A stretch of 64,000 bases of DNA, from positions 6,386,001 through 6,450,000 of the forward strand of contig NZ_CP150218.1 in NCBI RefSeq assembly GCF_037969875.1, in the 5' to 3' direction. Position numbers and translations under genes: made by a program. Positions 32,798 to 41,275 of the stretch are shown piece after piece; the stretch's first letter is position 1, and every line of letters starts with the position of its first letter. The notes beneath the pieces are model-generated. The model saw only the letters and a program-made list of their open reading frames with translations. It was not told the origin of the DNA and ran no database searches. The stretch comes from Paenibacillus sp. FSL R7-0337 (GTDB lineage Bacteria > Bacillota > Bacilli > Paenibacillales > Paenibacillaceae).

Positions 32798-33118
32798 TCT
32801 TCCCTTTTTCAAAAAAACGAAACGTTTTTTGGGGCGGTGGGTCTTTTTTTGTCAAAAACCCAGTCTGCGGCGCATTTTCCGATATTTTTATTTTCGTATT
32901 AAACCGATCACATTGGGCAGGTGCGGGGCGTGTGATATCCACGCTCCCCCTGGTTAACGCTGACGCCCGCCAGGATGAAAGCAGACGAAGAAACGTGAAG
33001 CGCTGCCAGTACGTGGTATGAGGCATCAGCATCGTTCACCCGCTAGGGTTATTTTGCTTCATGAGGTGGGTATAATATTAGCCATGGTTCTGCAGCCCAC
33101 TTGATGGAGGAATAGCAA

Positions 33119-34936
33119 TTGCACAAGCTGATTCATAAACGTATATTTTGGGGTTGCCTGATCCTGTGCATGCTGCTGGCGGGCCTGATGATCAGGCTGG
33201 CCTGGGTACAGCTGCTGTTGAAGGACAGCGTAGTAAGCGGCACCCGCTACACAGTAGCTCAGATAGCAGAGCTGCAAAGTGAGCGGGAAACCGTGCTGGA
33301 TAGCGGAAGAGGTCGGTTGTATGCGAAGAACGGGGAAGCGCTGGCCGGAGAGACGGTCTGGACGGCTGCGCTGTTCCCGCCGGAGGAGGAGCTTCACCGG
33401 CATCATGGTGCCGGTGAATATAACGATGACCAGCAGCTTCACCGGCTGGCGGAGATTCTTGGCGTCAGCTACAGTCAGCTGCAAGCAAGACGGCTAGGGC
33501 TGAAGGAGCCGCTGCTCTGGCCTTCCGGCCAAGGCACCGGTCCGTTGGCCCTGACTCTGCCGCAGGCTAGAGAAGTAGAGGCGCTTGCGATCGAAGGCGT
33601 CAAGGCGCTGCCCTTTGCCCGCAGATATAACGGGGCTGCCTCCGGCCGCCAGTGGCTCGGTTATCTGTCTGAAGCTTCGGGGGAAGCTATCACCCAATCC
33701 CCCACAGGACTGAGAATTCCAAGAACCGGCACAGACGGGCTGGAGAAGACGCTGGAGCCGCTGCTTCAGGGGGTGGGGCACACGGAGGCCGTTGCCCAGG
33801 TTGATGCACGCGGCAAACGGGTTCCGGGCAGCCCGATCACAGTCAAAGCGCCGGGCAACCCCTATTATCCGCTGTCTTTATATACCACAATTGATCTGAA
33901 GCTTCAGGAGAGTATTGAGAAGCTGGCGGCGGAAGCAGGGGTGAAGGAAGGGGCGATTGTGGTCATGGACAGCCGGAGCGGTGATATCGCAGCGATGGTC
34001 TCCTTACCGTTCTACAATCCGCAGCAGGTCTCACCGCACGGCGGAGAATGGAACAACCGTGCTCTTCAAGCGGCAGCCCCAGGCTCCATCTTCAAAATAG
34101 TTACGGCCGCTGCGGCGCTTGAAGCCGGGCTGACCACACCGGAGGAGCCCTTCTTCTGTGCAGGAGCGTATGCGAAATACGGATTGTCCTGTCCGCACGG
34201 CAAAGGACACGGCGCCCTCTCGCTTAAGCAAGGGTTCGCCGTGTCCTGTAATACTGTATTTGCTACGCTGGCCGAGCGCTTGAGCGGTGTGAAGCTCCAA
34301 GCTACTGCGCTTGCCCTGGGACTGGGCCGGAGCATCGGGTGGCAGTCGGAGAATACGCTCGGTCTGCCATTGCTCCGGCCGCTGGCCGGGGAGCAGCCTG
34401 GAACCATCTTCACCACGCTCCTGCCGGATGACGGCGGGGCGAGAGTCCAGACGGCGATCGGCCAGCGCGATGTACGGATCACTCCGCTGCAGGCGGCGAA
34501 TCTGGTCGTCACACTGCTGCATGGCGGCGAGGTGAGAGCGCCGCGAATTCTGGAGCGGGTTGCATTTGCTAATGGACAGACGCTTAAGGAGCTTCCGGGA
34601 CATCTGGCGCCTGCGCCGGAGGGCCGGATCTCTCCGGCCACTGCCCGAGTGCTGCTGGGCATGATGCGCAGCGTAGTCACAGAGGGCACAGGCCGCATGC
34701 TGAAGCCTTCCGCTTGGCCGCTCGCCGGCAAATCAGGCACGGCTCAGACGCTGGTACATGGCACACCGCGCAATAACCAATGGTTCATCGGCTATGGTCC
34801 GGTGGACCAGCCGAAATATGCGGTGTCTGTGGCGATAGAGAATGTGGCTCCAGACAGTCCGCAGGCTGCCACCCGTCTATTCGGTCAGGTGTTCGACCTG
34901 TTGTCGGGTCTGGAAGGCAGATCAACCGGCGCCTGA
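33119..34936 (+). CDS. pbpI: class B penicillin-binding protein, PbpI (YrrR) type
   Basis: Membrane-anchored transpeptidase of 605 residues. One N-terminal helix (residues 9-29) leads into a dimerisation domain (SGRGRLYAKNGEALAG) and the transpeptidase domain. The active motifs are SIFK (near 323), SCN (near 375) and KSGTAQ (near 537). In B. subtilis yrrR/pbpI lies just after yrrO-udk-greA, so this is probably the same gene moved about 22 kb from yrrO. TTG 33119 follows GGAGG at 33105-33109. Its last 52 nt overlap the convergent transporter gene. B. subtilis pbpI is a forespore gene; I could not identify a sigma-F promoter here with confidence. Confidence 0.85.
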   Translation: MHKLIHKRIFWGCLILCMLLAGLMIRLAWVQLLLKDSVVSGTRYTVAQIAELQSERETVLDSGRGRLYAKNGEALAGETVWTAALFPPEEELHRHHGAGEYNDDQQLHRLAEILGVSYSQLQARRLGLKEPLLWPSGQGTGPLALTLPQAREVEALAIEGVKALPFARRYNGAASGRQWLGYLSEASGEAITQSPTGLRIPRTGTDGLEKTLEPLLQGVGHTEAVAQVDARGKRVPGSPITVKAPGNPYYPLSLYTTIDLKLQESIEKLAAEAGVKEGAIVVMDSRSGDIAAMVSLPFYNPQQVSPHGGEWNNRALQAAAPGSIFKIVTAAAALEAGLTTPEEPFFCAGAYAKYGLSCPHGKGHGALSLKQGFAVSCNTVFATLAERLSGVKLQATALALGLGRSIGWQSENTLGLPLLRPLAGEQPGTIFTTLLPDDGGARVQTAIGQRDVRITPLQAANLVVTLLHGGEVRAPRILERVAFANGQTLKELPGHLAPAPEGRISPATARVLLGMMRSVVTEGTGRMLKPSAWPLAGKSGTAQTLVHGTPRNNQWFIGYGPVDQPKYAVSVAIENVAPDSPQAATRLFGQVFDLLSGLEGRSTGA

Positions 34937-36132
34937 GGGCCTGGACCGGCAGGCTCTGCATTAGACCCGGCATTCCCGGCCGGACCGTCTCCGCTGCTTA
35001 CGGGAGCGCCTGCCGTAGGTGTCCCCGAGGCCGCGAAGGGCGAGACGACGAACTCCTCCTGCGGCAGATAGATCCACTGCTGGAGATATCCCTGCTGGAG
35101 CAGCTCCTTGAGCAGAATCAGCAGAATCGGCGACAGAATGAGTCCTGCTATGCCGAACAGGGAGGAGGACAGAATCACGAACGAGAGCATCAGGAAGGCG
35201 GAGGAGACACCGATTGAATTCCCTGTGATTTTGGGCTCCAGCAGCTGTCTTACTACCATTACCACCGCGAGCAGAACGATGAGCCCGATGGCCAGTGACG
35301 TATTGCCGACAATGAACAGGTAGATGATCCAAGGGATCAGCACCGCAGGTACCCCGAGCAGCGGCAGCAGATCGACCACGGCGCAGACCAGCGCTATGGT
35401 GAGCACATTGCCCGTCTGGAGAATCAGCAGACCAGCCAGAATGATGACGAAGGTGATGCTGATCAGGATCATCTGTGCTTTGATATAAGAACCGATCGCC
35501 TTGAACACATTCCCTTGCAGGAAGGCGTAGGCTGTCTTGAACGTCTTCGGCAGCTTCTCGTGAGCAATTCTGCGCCAGTCCTTGATCTCCATACTGAGGA
35601 AAAAGGCGAGAATAATCGCAATCCCGAAATTAGCCATAAAGGAAGAGAAAGAGCCAAGCACTCCGACCATATATTTGAAGAAGGCGACCATCCACTTCGA
35701 GAGAATATTGGTGGCATCTGTGAAATAACCGTTCAGCTTATCCGTCACATCGGATGGAAGCGAATCGATTTTGTGCTGAAGATAGGTCGTAGTCTCTGTG
35801 AAATGCTGCTGGACCACGTATGTATATTTGGGCAGATTATTCTGGAGGTGAATCGCCTGGGTCGTAATCAGCAGTCCGGCACCGAATAGTACGCCTAGCA
35901 GGATGACCAGGAAGAGGACTACAGAGATCGCGGAGGCGAAGGGCTTAGCCATACCCTTGCGGTTCAGGAAGCGGGCCAGCGGCTCAATCAGCAGAAACAC
36001 AAAAAACGACAGGAACACCGGCGCAGCCAGCTGGTACAATTTGCTGAAGCCGAGCATCACTAAATATACAGTTAGAACAAGCAGTCCAATGTCGAAAAAG
36101 GTGCGCCAATATTTTTTGTACAGCGGCAGCAT
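34885..36132 (-). CDS. AI-2E family transporter (YrrI-like)
   Basis: Polytopic membrane protein of 415 residues with about eight helices. The opening LLVLTVYLVMLGFSKLYQL, the FFLSMEIKDWRRI turn and GIPAVLIPWIIYLFIVG-like text (LLGVPAVLIPWIIYLF) fit the UPF0118/AI-2 exporter family. B. subtilis yrrI, same family, lies next to alaS. An unusual C-terminal tail of about 50 residues is rich in Gly, Ala and Pro. The substrate is unknown. The 3' end overlaps pbpI tail to tail. Confidence 0.88.
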   Translation of the reverse strand: MLPLYKKYWRTFFDIGLLVLTVYLVMLGFSKLYQLAAPVFLSFFVFLLIEPLARFLNRKGMAKPFASAISVVLFLVILLGVLFGAGLLITTQAIHLQNNLPKYTYVVQQHFTETTTYLQHKIDSLPSDVTDKLNGYFTDATNILSKWMVAFFKYMVGVLGSFSSFMANFGIAIILAFFLSMEIKDWRRIAHEKLPKTFKTAYAFLQGNVFKAIGSYIKAQMILISITFVIILAGLLILQTGNVLTIALVCAVVDLLPLLGVPAVLIPWIIYLFIVGNTSLAIGLIVLLAVVMVVRQLLEPKITGNSIGVSSAFLMLSFVILSSSLFGIAGLILSPILLILLKELLQQGYLQQWIYLPQEEFVVSPFAASGTPTAGAPVSSGDGPAGNAGSNAEPAGPGPQAPVDLPSRPDNRSNT

Positions 36133-36355
36133 AGATTTAAACGACCCCTTTGTGAAGAAAAATTTGTAACCGGCACTTCAACTCATTGTACACGATTTTA
36201 ATAAAAAACGTCTATTTCTTTGACAGCTGTGTTAAACTAGGAGGTGATGTTTTTTAAAGCTGTCGCTTCTACTTACTCTACTTGGCCGTATCACATCTAT
36301 CTCCTATCAGACGTAGGGCGAGCCAAAGTCAACTCTGGAAAAGCGGTGATTGTAC

Positions 36356-37726
36356 ATGCAGACTTTGCTGCTCTGGCTATTTTATATCTCTACTTTTTAT
36401 GCTTTTATTCCCGGAATGATCAGCCGTTTATTTGGATATCGTGTCTTCCGCAAAGGGATTGGGCGTACGGATTATGGTCTAACCTTTGATGACGGGCCTG
36501 ACCCGCATTACACACCTCTGCTGCTCGATCTGCTTAAACGCTACGATGCGAAGGCGACATTCTTTGTCGTTGGCTCCCACGCGGAGCAGCATCCCGAGAT
36601 CATCAAGCGAATGCATGACGAAGGGCATTTGATCGGAATTCATAATTATGTGCACAAGACGAACTGGCTCATGCGTCCCGCCACGGTGAGGAAGCAGATT
36701 GACCAGACAGACGAGATCATCTTCTCCATTACCGGCGAGCGCAGCACCTATTACCGTCCTCCTTGGGGGATCGTGAACCTGTTCGACTTCTCCAAGCGCC
36801 GTCAGGTGCAGATTGTATTGTGGTCGGCGATGTTCGGCGACTGGAAGGAGAAGCTTGGAGCGGAAAAGCTGACCGAGAAGCTCATTGCGAAGCTCGGTCC
36901 GGGTGAGGTGCTGCTGCTGCATGACTGCGGGACGACGATGGGCGCCGATCCGAATGCACCGGAGCATATGCTGATTGCGCTGGAGCGGATGCTCGCCGAA
37001 GCCGAGCGTCGCGGACTGAGCAGCGTCCGGATTGACGAGATGATCAAGGCGGTGCAGCGCTCTCCGATCACGCATTTGTCCTTCGGCAAGCGGCTGCTTG
37101 TCGGATTGTGGCTGGCGTGGGAGAAGTTGTTCCAGCTAATGTTCCAGCTCAAGACGATCACGCCTGCAGATCCGTTCCTTCATTACCGTCTTCGCAAATA
37201 TCAGGGTAATACGGTGATGATGGACAACGGCGAGACCTTGAGTAAAGGCGACAAGGTCATTGAGCTGCATATCGACAACAGGCAGCTATTCGAGCTGGGG
37301 GTTCATTCCCGTTCTCCGGCACAGCTGGCGATCCGCATGATCCGCCGGATGGAGAAGGATCTGCCGCTGCTTGCAGGGCATATTGCCGGTGAACTCGAGC
37401 TGGCCGAGGCCAAGGCGCTCTACGGCGTGAGCATGATCAACCGCGGGCCGGAGAAATTCGGCTTCATGGTGGTAGACCTGCCCAGCGGCCTGTTCGCCCG
37501 CTCAACCAAATTCTATCTCAGTGTTCTGCTGAGCGTCATCCACCCCTCAGGCGGGGCAAGGCTCAAGGTGCGCAGTGAGGTGCTGGTGCCCAAGATGATG
37601 CTGATGCCGGTGTCGCAGCTGCTGAACCAGATGAACCAGCGGCGGCCGCAGAAGCCGGTGGAGCGGGTACACGAAGAGGAGCTGACGCTTGAAGCTGAGC
37701 TGCCTGGAGCAACGGCAGTTCATTGA
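36356..37726 (+). CDS. polysaccharide deacetylase with YkoP-like C-terminal domain
   Basis: About 456 residues. One N-terminal membrane helix (residues 1-20) is followed by a NodB deacetylase domain: motif 1 LTFDDGPDPHYT, motif 2 HNYVH, motif 3 YYRPPWG and late motif LLLHDCG. From about residue 240 a second domain begins (THLSFGKRLLVGLWLAWEKLF, later KGDKVIELHIDNRQLFELG), like the YkoP proteins. It likely removes acetyl groups from cell-wall glycan or a related polymer at the membrane. ATG 36356 follows GGTGA; TTG 36350 is less likely. Confidence 0.88.
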   Translation: MQTLLLWLFYISTFYAFIPGMISRLFGYRVFRKGIGRTDYGLTFDDGPDPHYTPLLLDLLKRYDAKATFFVVGSHAEQHPEIIKRMHDEGHLIGIHNYVHKTNWLMRPATVRKQIDQTDEIIFSITGERSTYYRPPWGIVNLFDFSKRRQVQIVLWSAMFGDWKEKLGAEKLTEKLIAKLGPGEVLLLHDCGTTMGADPNAPEHMLIALERMLAEAERRGLSSVRIDEMIKAVQRSPITHLSFGKRLLVGLWLAWEKLFQLMFQLKTITPADPFLHYRLRKYQGNTVMMDNGETLSKGDKVIELHIDNRQLFELGVHSRSPAQLAIRMIRRMEKDLPLLAGHIAGELELAEAKALYGVSMINRGPEKFGFMVVDLPSGLFARSTKFYLSVLLSVIHPSGGARLKVRSEVLVPKMMLMPVSQLLNQMNQRRPQKPVERVHEEELTLEAELPGATAVH

Positions 37727-37771
37727 AGACGAGCATAAGCAGTATACAGCACTTATATTGATTACAGATCT

Positions 37772-37801
37772 CCGCTGGCCTATATGGGCTGGCGGTTTTT
37801 T
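37772..37801 (+). terminator. terminator after deacetylase
   Basis: CCGCTGGCC (37772-37780) pairs with GGCTGGCGG (37787-37795, two G-T pairs), followed by six T. Confidence 0.8.
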
Positions 37802-37804
37802 AGT

Positions 37805-37979
37805 TCCTGCACATTATGCAACATTTTACTCCTCAAAGGGGCAACAACGCGCAATTGTTGCACAAAAGACAGTATTCCTCTACCAATTCACTTCTTAGCG
37901 TGATCATTGATGTAGTTCATACAACAATTCCTCCAGATACCTGGTCCACTTGCGCCCAAGGTTGTAATTCCTGCAACAA
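37805..37979 (+). repeat. second cluster of TCCTGCA/TGCAACAA motifs
   Basis: A full copy sits at 37805-37824. Degenerate copies lie at 37830-37847 (TCCTC..GGGGCAACAA) and around 37851-37866 on the opposite strand, and a collapsed form TCCTGCAACAA at 37969-37979. They match the motif family at 13663-13837. The spacer holds no gene I can support. Confidence 0.6.
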
Positions 37980-38031
37980 AAAACAGCAGTCCCGGCCGCA
38001 TTCGCGATTGGAACTGCTGTTATCCTCATTA
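37975..38031 (-). terminator. terminator of ilvD
   Basis: On the minus strand AACAGCAGTTCC pairs with GGGACTGCTGTT (arms 38020-38031 and 37982-37993), and a run of T follows, 48 nt beyond the ilvD stop. Confidence 0.75.
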
Positions 38032-38078
38032 CTTATCTCTCCCGCTTAGGCCCCGGGCTGAAACTGCGGCTCTAACGA

Positions 38079-39764
38079 TTAGATCTTCAGCACGCCGCCT
38101 TTGCTTGCATTGGTAACCAGCTTGGAGTAACGGGCCAGATAACCAGTCTTCACCTTCGGCTCGAATTCTTTCCAGCCCTGGCGGCGGACCGCCAGCACTT
38201 CCTCGTCAACCAGCAGCTCGATCTTGCGGTTATTGAGGTCCAGCTCGATGATGTCGCCATCCTCTACAAAAGCGATCGGGCCGCCCTCAGCCGCTTCCGG
38301 CGAGATGTGGCCGATGCTGATTCCGCGGGAGGCACCTGAGAAGCGTCCGTCCGTGATCAGGCCGACCTTGGCGCCAAGACCCATGCCGACGATCTGCGAA
38401 GTCGGAGCCAGCATTTCCGGCATGCCCGGTCCGCCCTTCGGACCTTCATAACGGATAACGACTACATGGCCTTCTTTGACCTTGCCGTTCGCGATGCCTT
38501 CCAGTGCCTGCTCCTGGGAGTCGAAGCAGATGGCAGGTCCTTTATGATAGCCGCCAACAGAAGCATCCACGGCACCGACTTTGATGATGGAGCCTTCCGG
38601 CGCCAGGTTACCATAGAGTACAGCCAGTCCGCCTACCTGGGAATAGGGGTTGTCGATGGTATGAATAACAGAGGTATCCTGGATCTCATGACCGGTTACA
38701 TTCTCGGCCAATGTCTTGCCGGTAACCGTCATGCAATCACCGAAGATTGCACCCGGCTTCTTCAGCAATTCGTTCAGCACGGCGCTTACGCCGCCCGCCC
38801 GGTCCACATCTTCGATGAAGATATCGGAGGCCGGAGCCAGCTTGGCCAGGTAAGGAACCCGGTTGGCTACTTCGTTGATGCGTTCCAGCGGATAATCGAT
38901 TTCGGCTTCCTGAGCCAGTGCCAGGGTATGCAGCACTGTATTGGTCGAACCGCCCATAGCCATATCGAGTGCGAAGGCATTGTCCAGCGATTCCTGGGTT
39001 ACGATATCACGCGGCTTCAGGTCCAGCTTGATCAGCTCCATGAGCTGGGTTGCTGATTTGCGGACGAAGTCTCTGCGTTCTTCGGCTACGGCCAGGATCG
39101 TGCCGTTGCCCGGAAGCGCAAGGCCCATAGCTTCGGCCAGACAGTTCATGGAGTTGGCAGTGAACATACCGGAGCATGATCCGCAGGTAGGACAGCCGAA
39201 TTGTTCCAGTTCAAGCAGCTCAGCGTCATTGATCTTGCCGACCTGATGGGCGCCAACGCCTTCAAATACGGAAGTGAGGGAGAGCTTCTTGCCTTTGCTG
39301 TCTACGCCGGCCTTCATCGGCCCGCCGCTGACGAAGATCGTCGGGATATTGACGCGCAGCGCGCCCATCATCATGCCCGGGGTGATTTTATCACAGTTGG
39401 GAATGCACACCATACCGTCGAACCAGTGCGCGGATACTACCGTTTCCAGAGAGTCGGCAATGATCTCGCGGCTTGGCAGCGAATAACGCATACCGATATG
39501 ACCCATGGCAATACCGTCATCTACGCCGATTGTATTGAATTCAAACGGAACCCCGCCGGCTTCACGGATGGCTTCCTTCACGATTTTGCCGAATTCCTGC
39601 AGATGCACGTGACCCGGAACAATATCGATATAGGAATTGCAGACCGCGATGAACGGTTTGCCGAAATCCTCTTCTTTAACGCCTGCTGCCCGCAGAAGGC
39701 TGCGGTGAGGAGCGCGGTCGAAGCCTTTTTTGATCATATCTGATCGCATTTTCTTGTTTGCCAT
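38079..39764 (-). CDS. ilvD: dihydroxy-acid dehydratase
   Basis: Fe-S enzyme of valine and isoleucine synthesis that dehydrates dihydroxy acids to 2-oxo acids. 561 residues, the usual length. The cluster and active-site cysteines lie in CIPNCDKITPGMMMG and GCPTCGSCSGMFTANSMNCL; AMGGSTNTVLH and GRFSGASRGISIGHISPEA are classical signatures. It is a lone gene here, away from other ilv/leu genes, with its own terminator. No T-box leader is visible in the 300 nt upstream. Confidence 0.97.
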   Translation of the reverse strand: MANKKMRSDMIKKGFDRAPHRSLLRAAGVKEEDFGKPFIAVCNSYIDIVPGHVHLQEFGKIVKEAIREAGGVPFEFNTIGVDDGIAMGHIGMRYSLPSREIIADSLETVVSAHWFDGMVCIPNCDKITPGMMMGALRVNIPTIFVSGGPMKAGVDSKGKKLSLTSVFEGVGAHQVGKINDAELLELEQFGCPTCGSCSGMFTANSMNCLAEAMGLALPGNGTILAVAEERRDFVRKSATQLMELIKLDLKPRDIVTQESLDNAFALDMAMGGSTNTVLHTLALAQEAEIDYPLERINEVANRVPYLAKLAPASDIFIEDVDRAGGVSAVLNELLKKPGAIFGDCMTVTGKTLAENVTGHEIQDTSVIHTIDNPYSQVGGLAVLYGNLAPEGSIIKVGAVDASVGGYHKGPAICFDSQEQALEGIANGKVKEGHVVVIRYEGPKGGPGMPEMLAPTSQIVGMGLGAKVGLITDGRFSGASRGISIGHISPEAAEGGPIAFVEDGDIIELDLNNRKIELLVDEEVLAVRRQGWKEFEPKVKTGYLARYSKLVTNASKGGVLKI

Positions 39765-39798
39765 GATGACTTTTCCCCCTAACGGTATTGGTGAAGCG

Positions 39799-39826
39799 AA
39801 TATAGTGCCGCATTAACGCATTGCAA
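39799..39826 (-). promoter_or_regulatory. probable promoter of ilvD
   Basis: On the minus strand TTGCAA (39821-39826) and TATATT (39799-39804) are 16 nt apart, 35 nt ahead of the ilvD start. Confidence 0.5.
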
Positions 39827-40024
39827 TCCCGAAATATACGTAGCCTGCGGTGATTGGTTACGAACGTTAATAGAGAGTCTATCACAAAAAAGCTCTTTTT
39901 TCTACCGGACAATGTGAAGTTTGTCGGCGGGTCACGCATGTAAAGTCTGGGCTAATATACAGAAAGAAGCCTATTTCGTATAGGATAGACTTCGGCAAAT
40001 TGATATAGCGTAGCAGCTTCATTC

Positions 40025-41065
40025 TTATAGAGAGCGCCGGATGGCGGCACGTTGCAGGGAGATCATCCAGTCTACGGACGGCTCCACGAGCGGGTTCAAC
40101 AGACGTCTGACCGCAGGCTGGGCGAGCAGAACCGTACATCCTACTGCACCGGCGAGCAGCAGAGCTGCTCCGGCGGGGTTGCCGATATAGGCATACAGGC
40201 CGGAAATCACCGCCGTGCGGACCACAAAGCCATGTAGCAGAGAAACATAGAGAGTGCGGCGTCCCAGACCGGTCATGCGGCTTAACCCGTAAGGCACCAG
40301 GCCCAAAAATGCCAGGGAGGCGATGAATTGCAGGCCATAAACCGCCAGCCGGAACAGACCTGCATACCATTCATGGGCGCCAAGCTGCATATAGGTCATA
40401 CTGCCGTATAGCCAGCCCATAGGGAGATCGCCGCCAAGCAGGCCGATAGCAAGGAGCAGCAGGAGCGAAGCGGCGGCGGCAATGCTTTTGACATACCGCT
40501 GATACAGCTTCACGAAAGCCCCGAAGGAGAAATGATACCCGATCACAAAAAAGGGCAGATAGACAAAGGTACGGCTGATACTGAACCAGATCCCGTCCAG
40601 TTGCAGATAACCTACGGCCACCCCTGCGGTAACAGCGAAGGCCAGTTGGGCGCTGCGGGTCCAGCGGCTCATGCCCAGCATCAGCAGGCGCCAGCAGATG
40701 TGGCTGGCCAGGAACCAGAGCAGCAGATAAGGAGCGAAGAACGAATGCTGTATATTATTGACATGAAACAGGGAGGCGTCAAGTAGGGAGTAGAGGCTCT
40801 GAAAAATAACATATTGCAGGGCAATTTGCAGGAGTACCTTGCGTCCAGGCGCTCCATGTAAGCTTGAACGGGCAAAGTATCCGGTCACCAGTACAAACAG
40901 CGGCATGTGAAAACTGAAGATCCACTGGTAAAGCGTGTGAAGTCCGCTCATTTCTTGAATCAGGGGTTCGATCGCATTGGCCACAAAGACAGTTACAATG
41001 AGCATGAAGCGCAGGTTAAGAAAGAAAGTCTCTCCGCGCGTGTCAAACGGGCTTTCCCGGGTCAT
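40025..41065 (-). CDS. membrane acyltransferase, fucose 4-O-acetylase-like
   Basis: About 346 residues with roughly ten membrane helices, of the acyltransferase 3 kind. LNLRFMLIVTVFVANAIEPL holds the first helix, where the family usually has a catalytic His in RxxxxxxVxxxH; here the Arg is seen but the following His is not obvious. FSFHMPLFVLVTGYFARSS is the second typical region. ATG 41065 is chosen because GGAGG stands 7 nt upstream; an open frame back to 41158 adds residues without a ribosome site. The substrate, probably a surface glycan, is unknown. Confidence 0.8.
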   Translation of the reverse strand: MTRESPFDTRGETFFLNLRFMLIVTVFVANAIEPLIQEMSGLHTLYQWIFSFHMPLFVLVTGYFARSSLHGAPGRKVLLQIALQYVIFQSLYSLLDASLFHVNNIQHSFFAPYLLLWFLASHICWRLLMLGMSRWTRSAQLAFAVTAGVAVGYLQLDGIWFSISRTFVYLPFFVIGYHFSFGAFVKLYQRYVKSIAAAASLLLLLAIGLLGGDLPMGWLYGSMTYMQLGAHEWYAGLFRLAVYGLQFIASLAFLGLVPYGLSRMTGLGRRTLYVSLLHGFVVRTAVISGLYAYIGNPAGAALLLAGAVGCTVLLAQPAVRRLLNPLVEPSVDWMISLQRAAIRRSL

Positions 41066-41214
41066 GACGTAACCTCCAATGAAATTAGGTTTGCAGGGGG
41101 TTGATACTTTAATTTTAAAATACATGATTTCCGGACAATAAATTGTGAAATACATCACAATAGCAAGCCTATCATTGGAAATGTCTGGGGCCAGATGTGG
41201 CGAAGTCTTGAAGG

Positions 41215-41243
41215 TTGTTTGAATTCACCGATTCCCGTATAAT
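41215..41243 (+). promoter_or_regulatory. sigma-A promoter of hydrolase operon
   Basis: TTGTTT (41215-41220) and TATAAT (41238-41243) are 17 nt apart, 32 nt ahead of the hydrolase start. Confidence 0.65.
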
Positions 41244-41275
41244 TTTCAGTATGCAGGAATCGGGAGTGAACAGTA

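Larger units (their letters stand above)
31240..32900 (+). mobile_element. IS110-family insertion sequence (ends not resolved)
   Basis: A single IS110-type transposase gene has about 325 nt of non-coding DNA upstream and about 100 nt or more downstream. IS110 elements lack terminal inverted repeats, so the borders cannot be fixed from this copy. An A/T-rich hairpin (AAAAAACG with CGTTTTTT, 32812-32830) ends the gene. Confidence 0.6.

Noticed and set aside
36220..36248. TTGACA as a promoter for the deacetylase
   Set aside because: No -10 box lies at 16-18 nt; the place is taken by AGGAGGTGAT.
36244..36489. 81-codon open frame after AGGAGG before the deacetylase
   Set aside because: The start is only 2 nt from the ribosome site and the frame overlaps the deacetylase in another frame; at most a leader.
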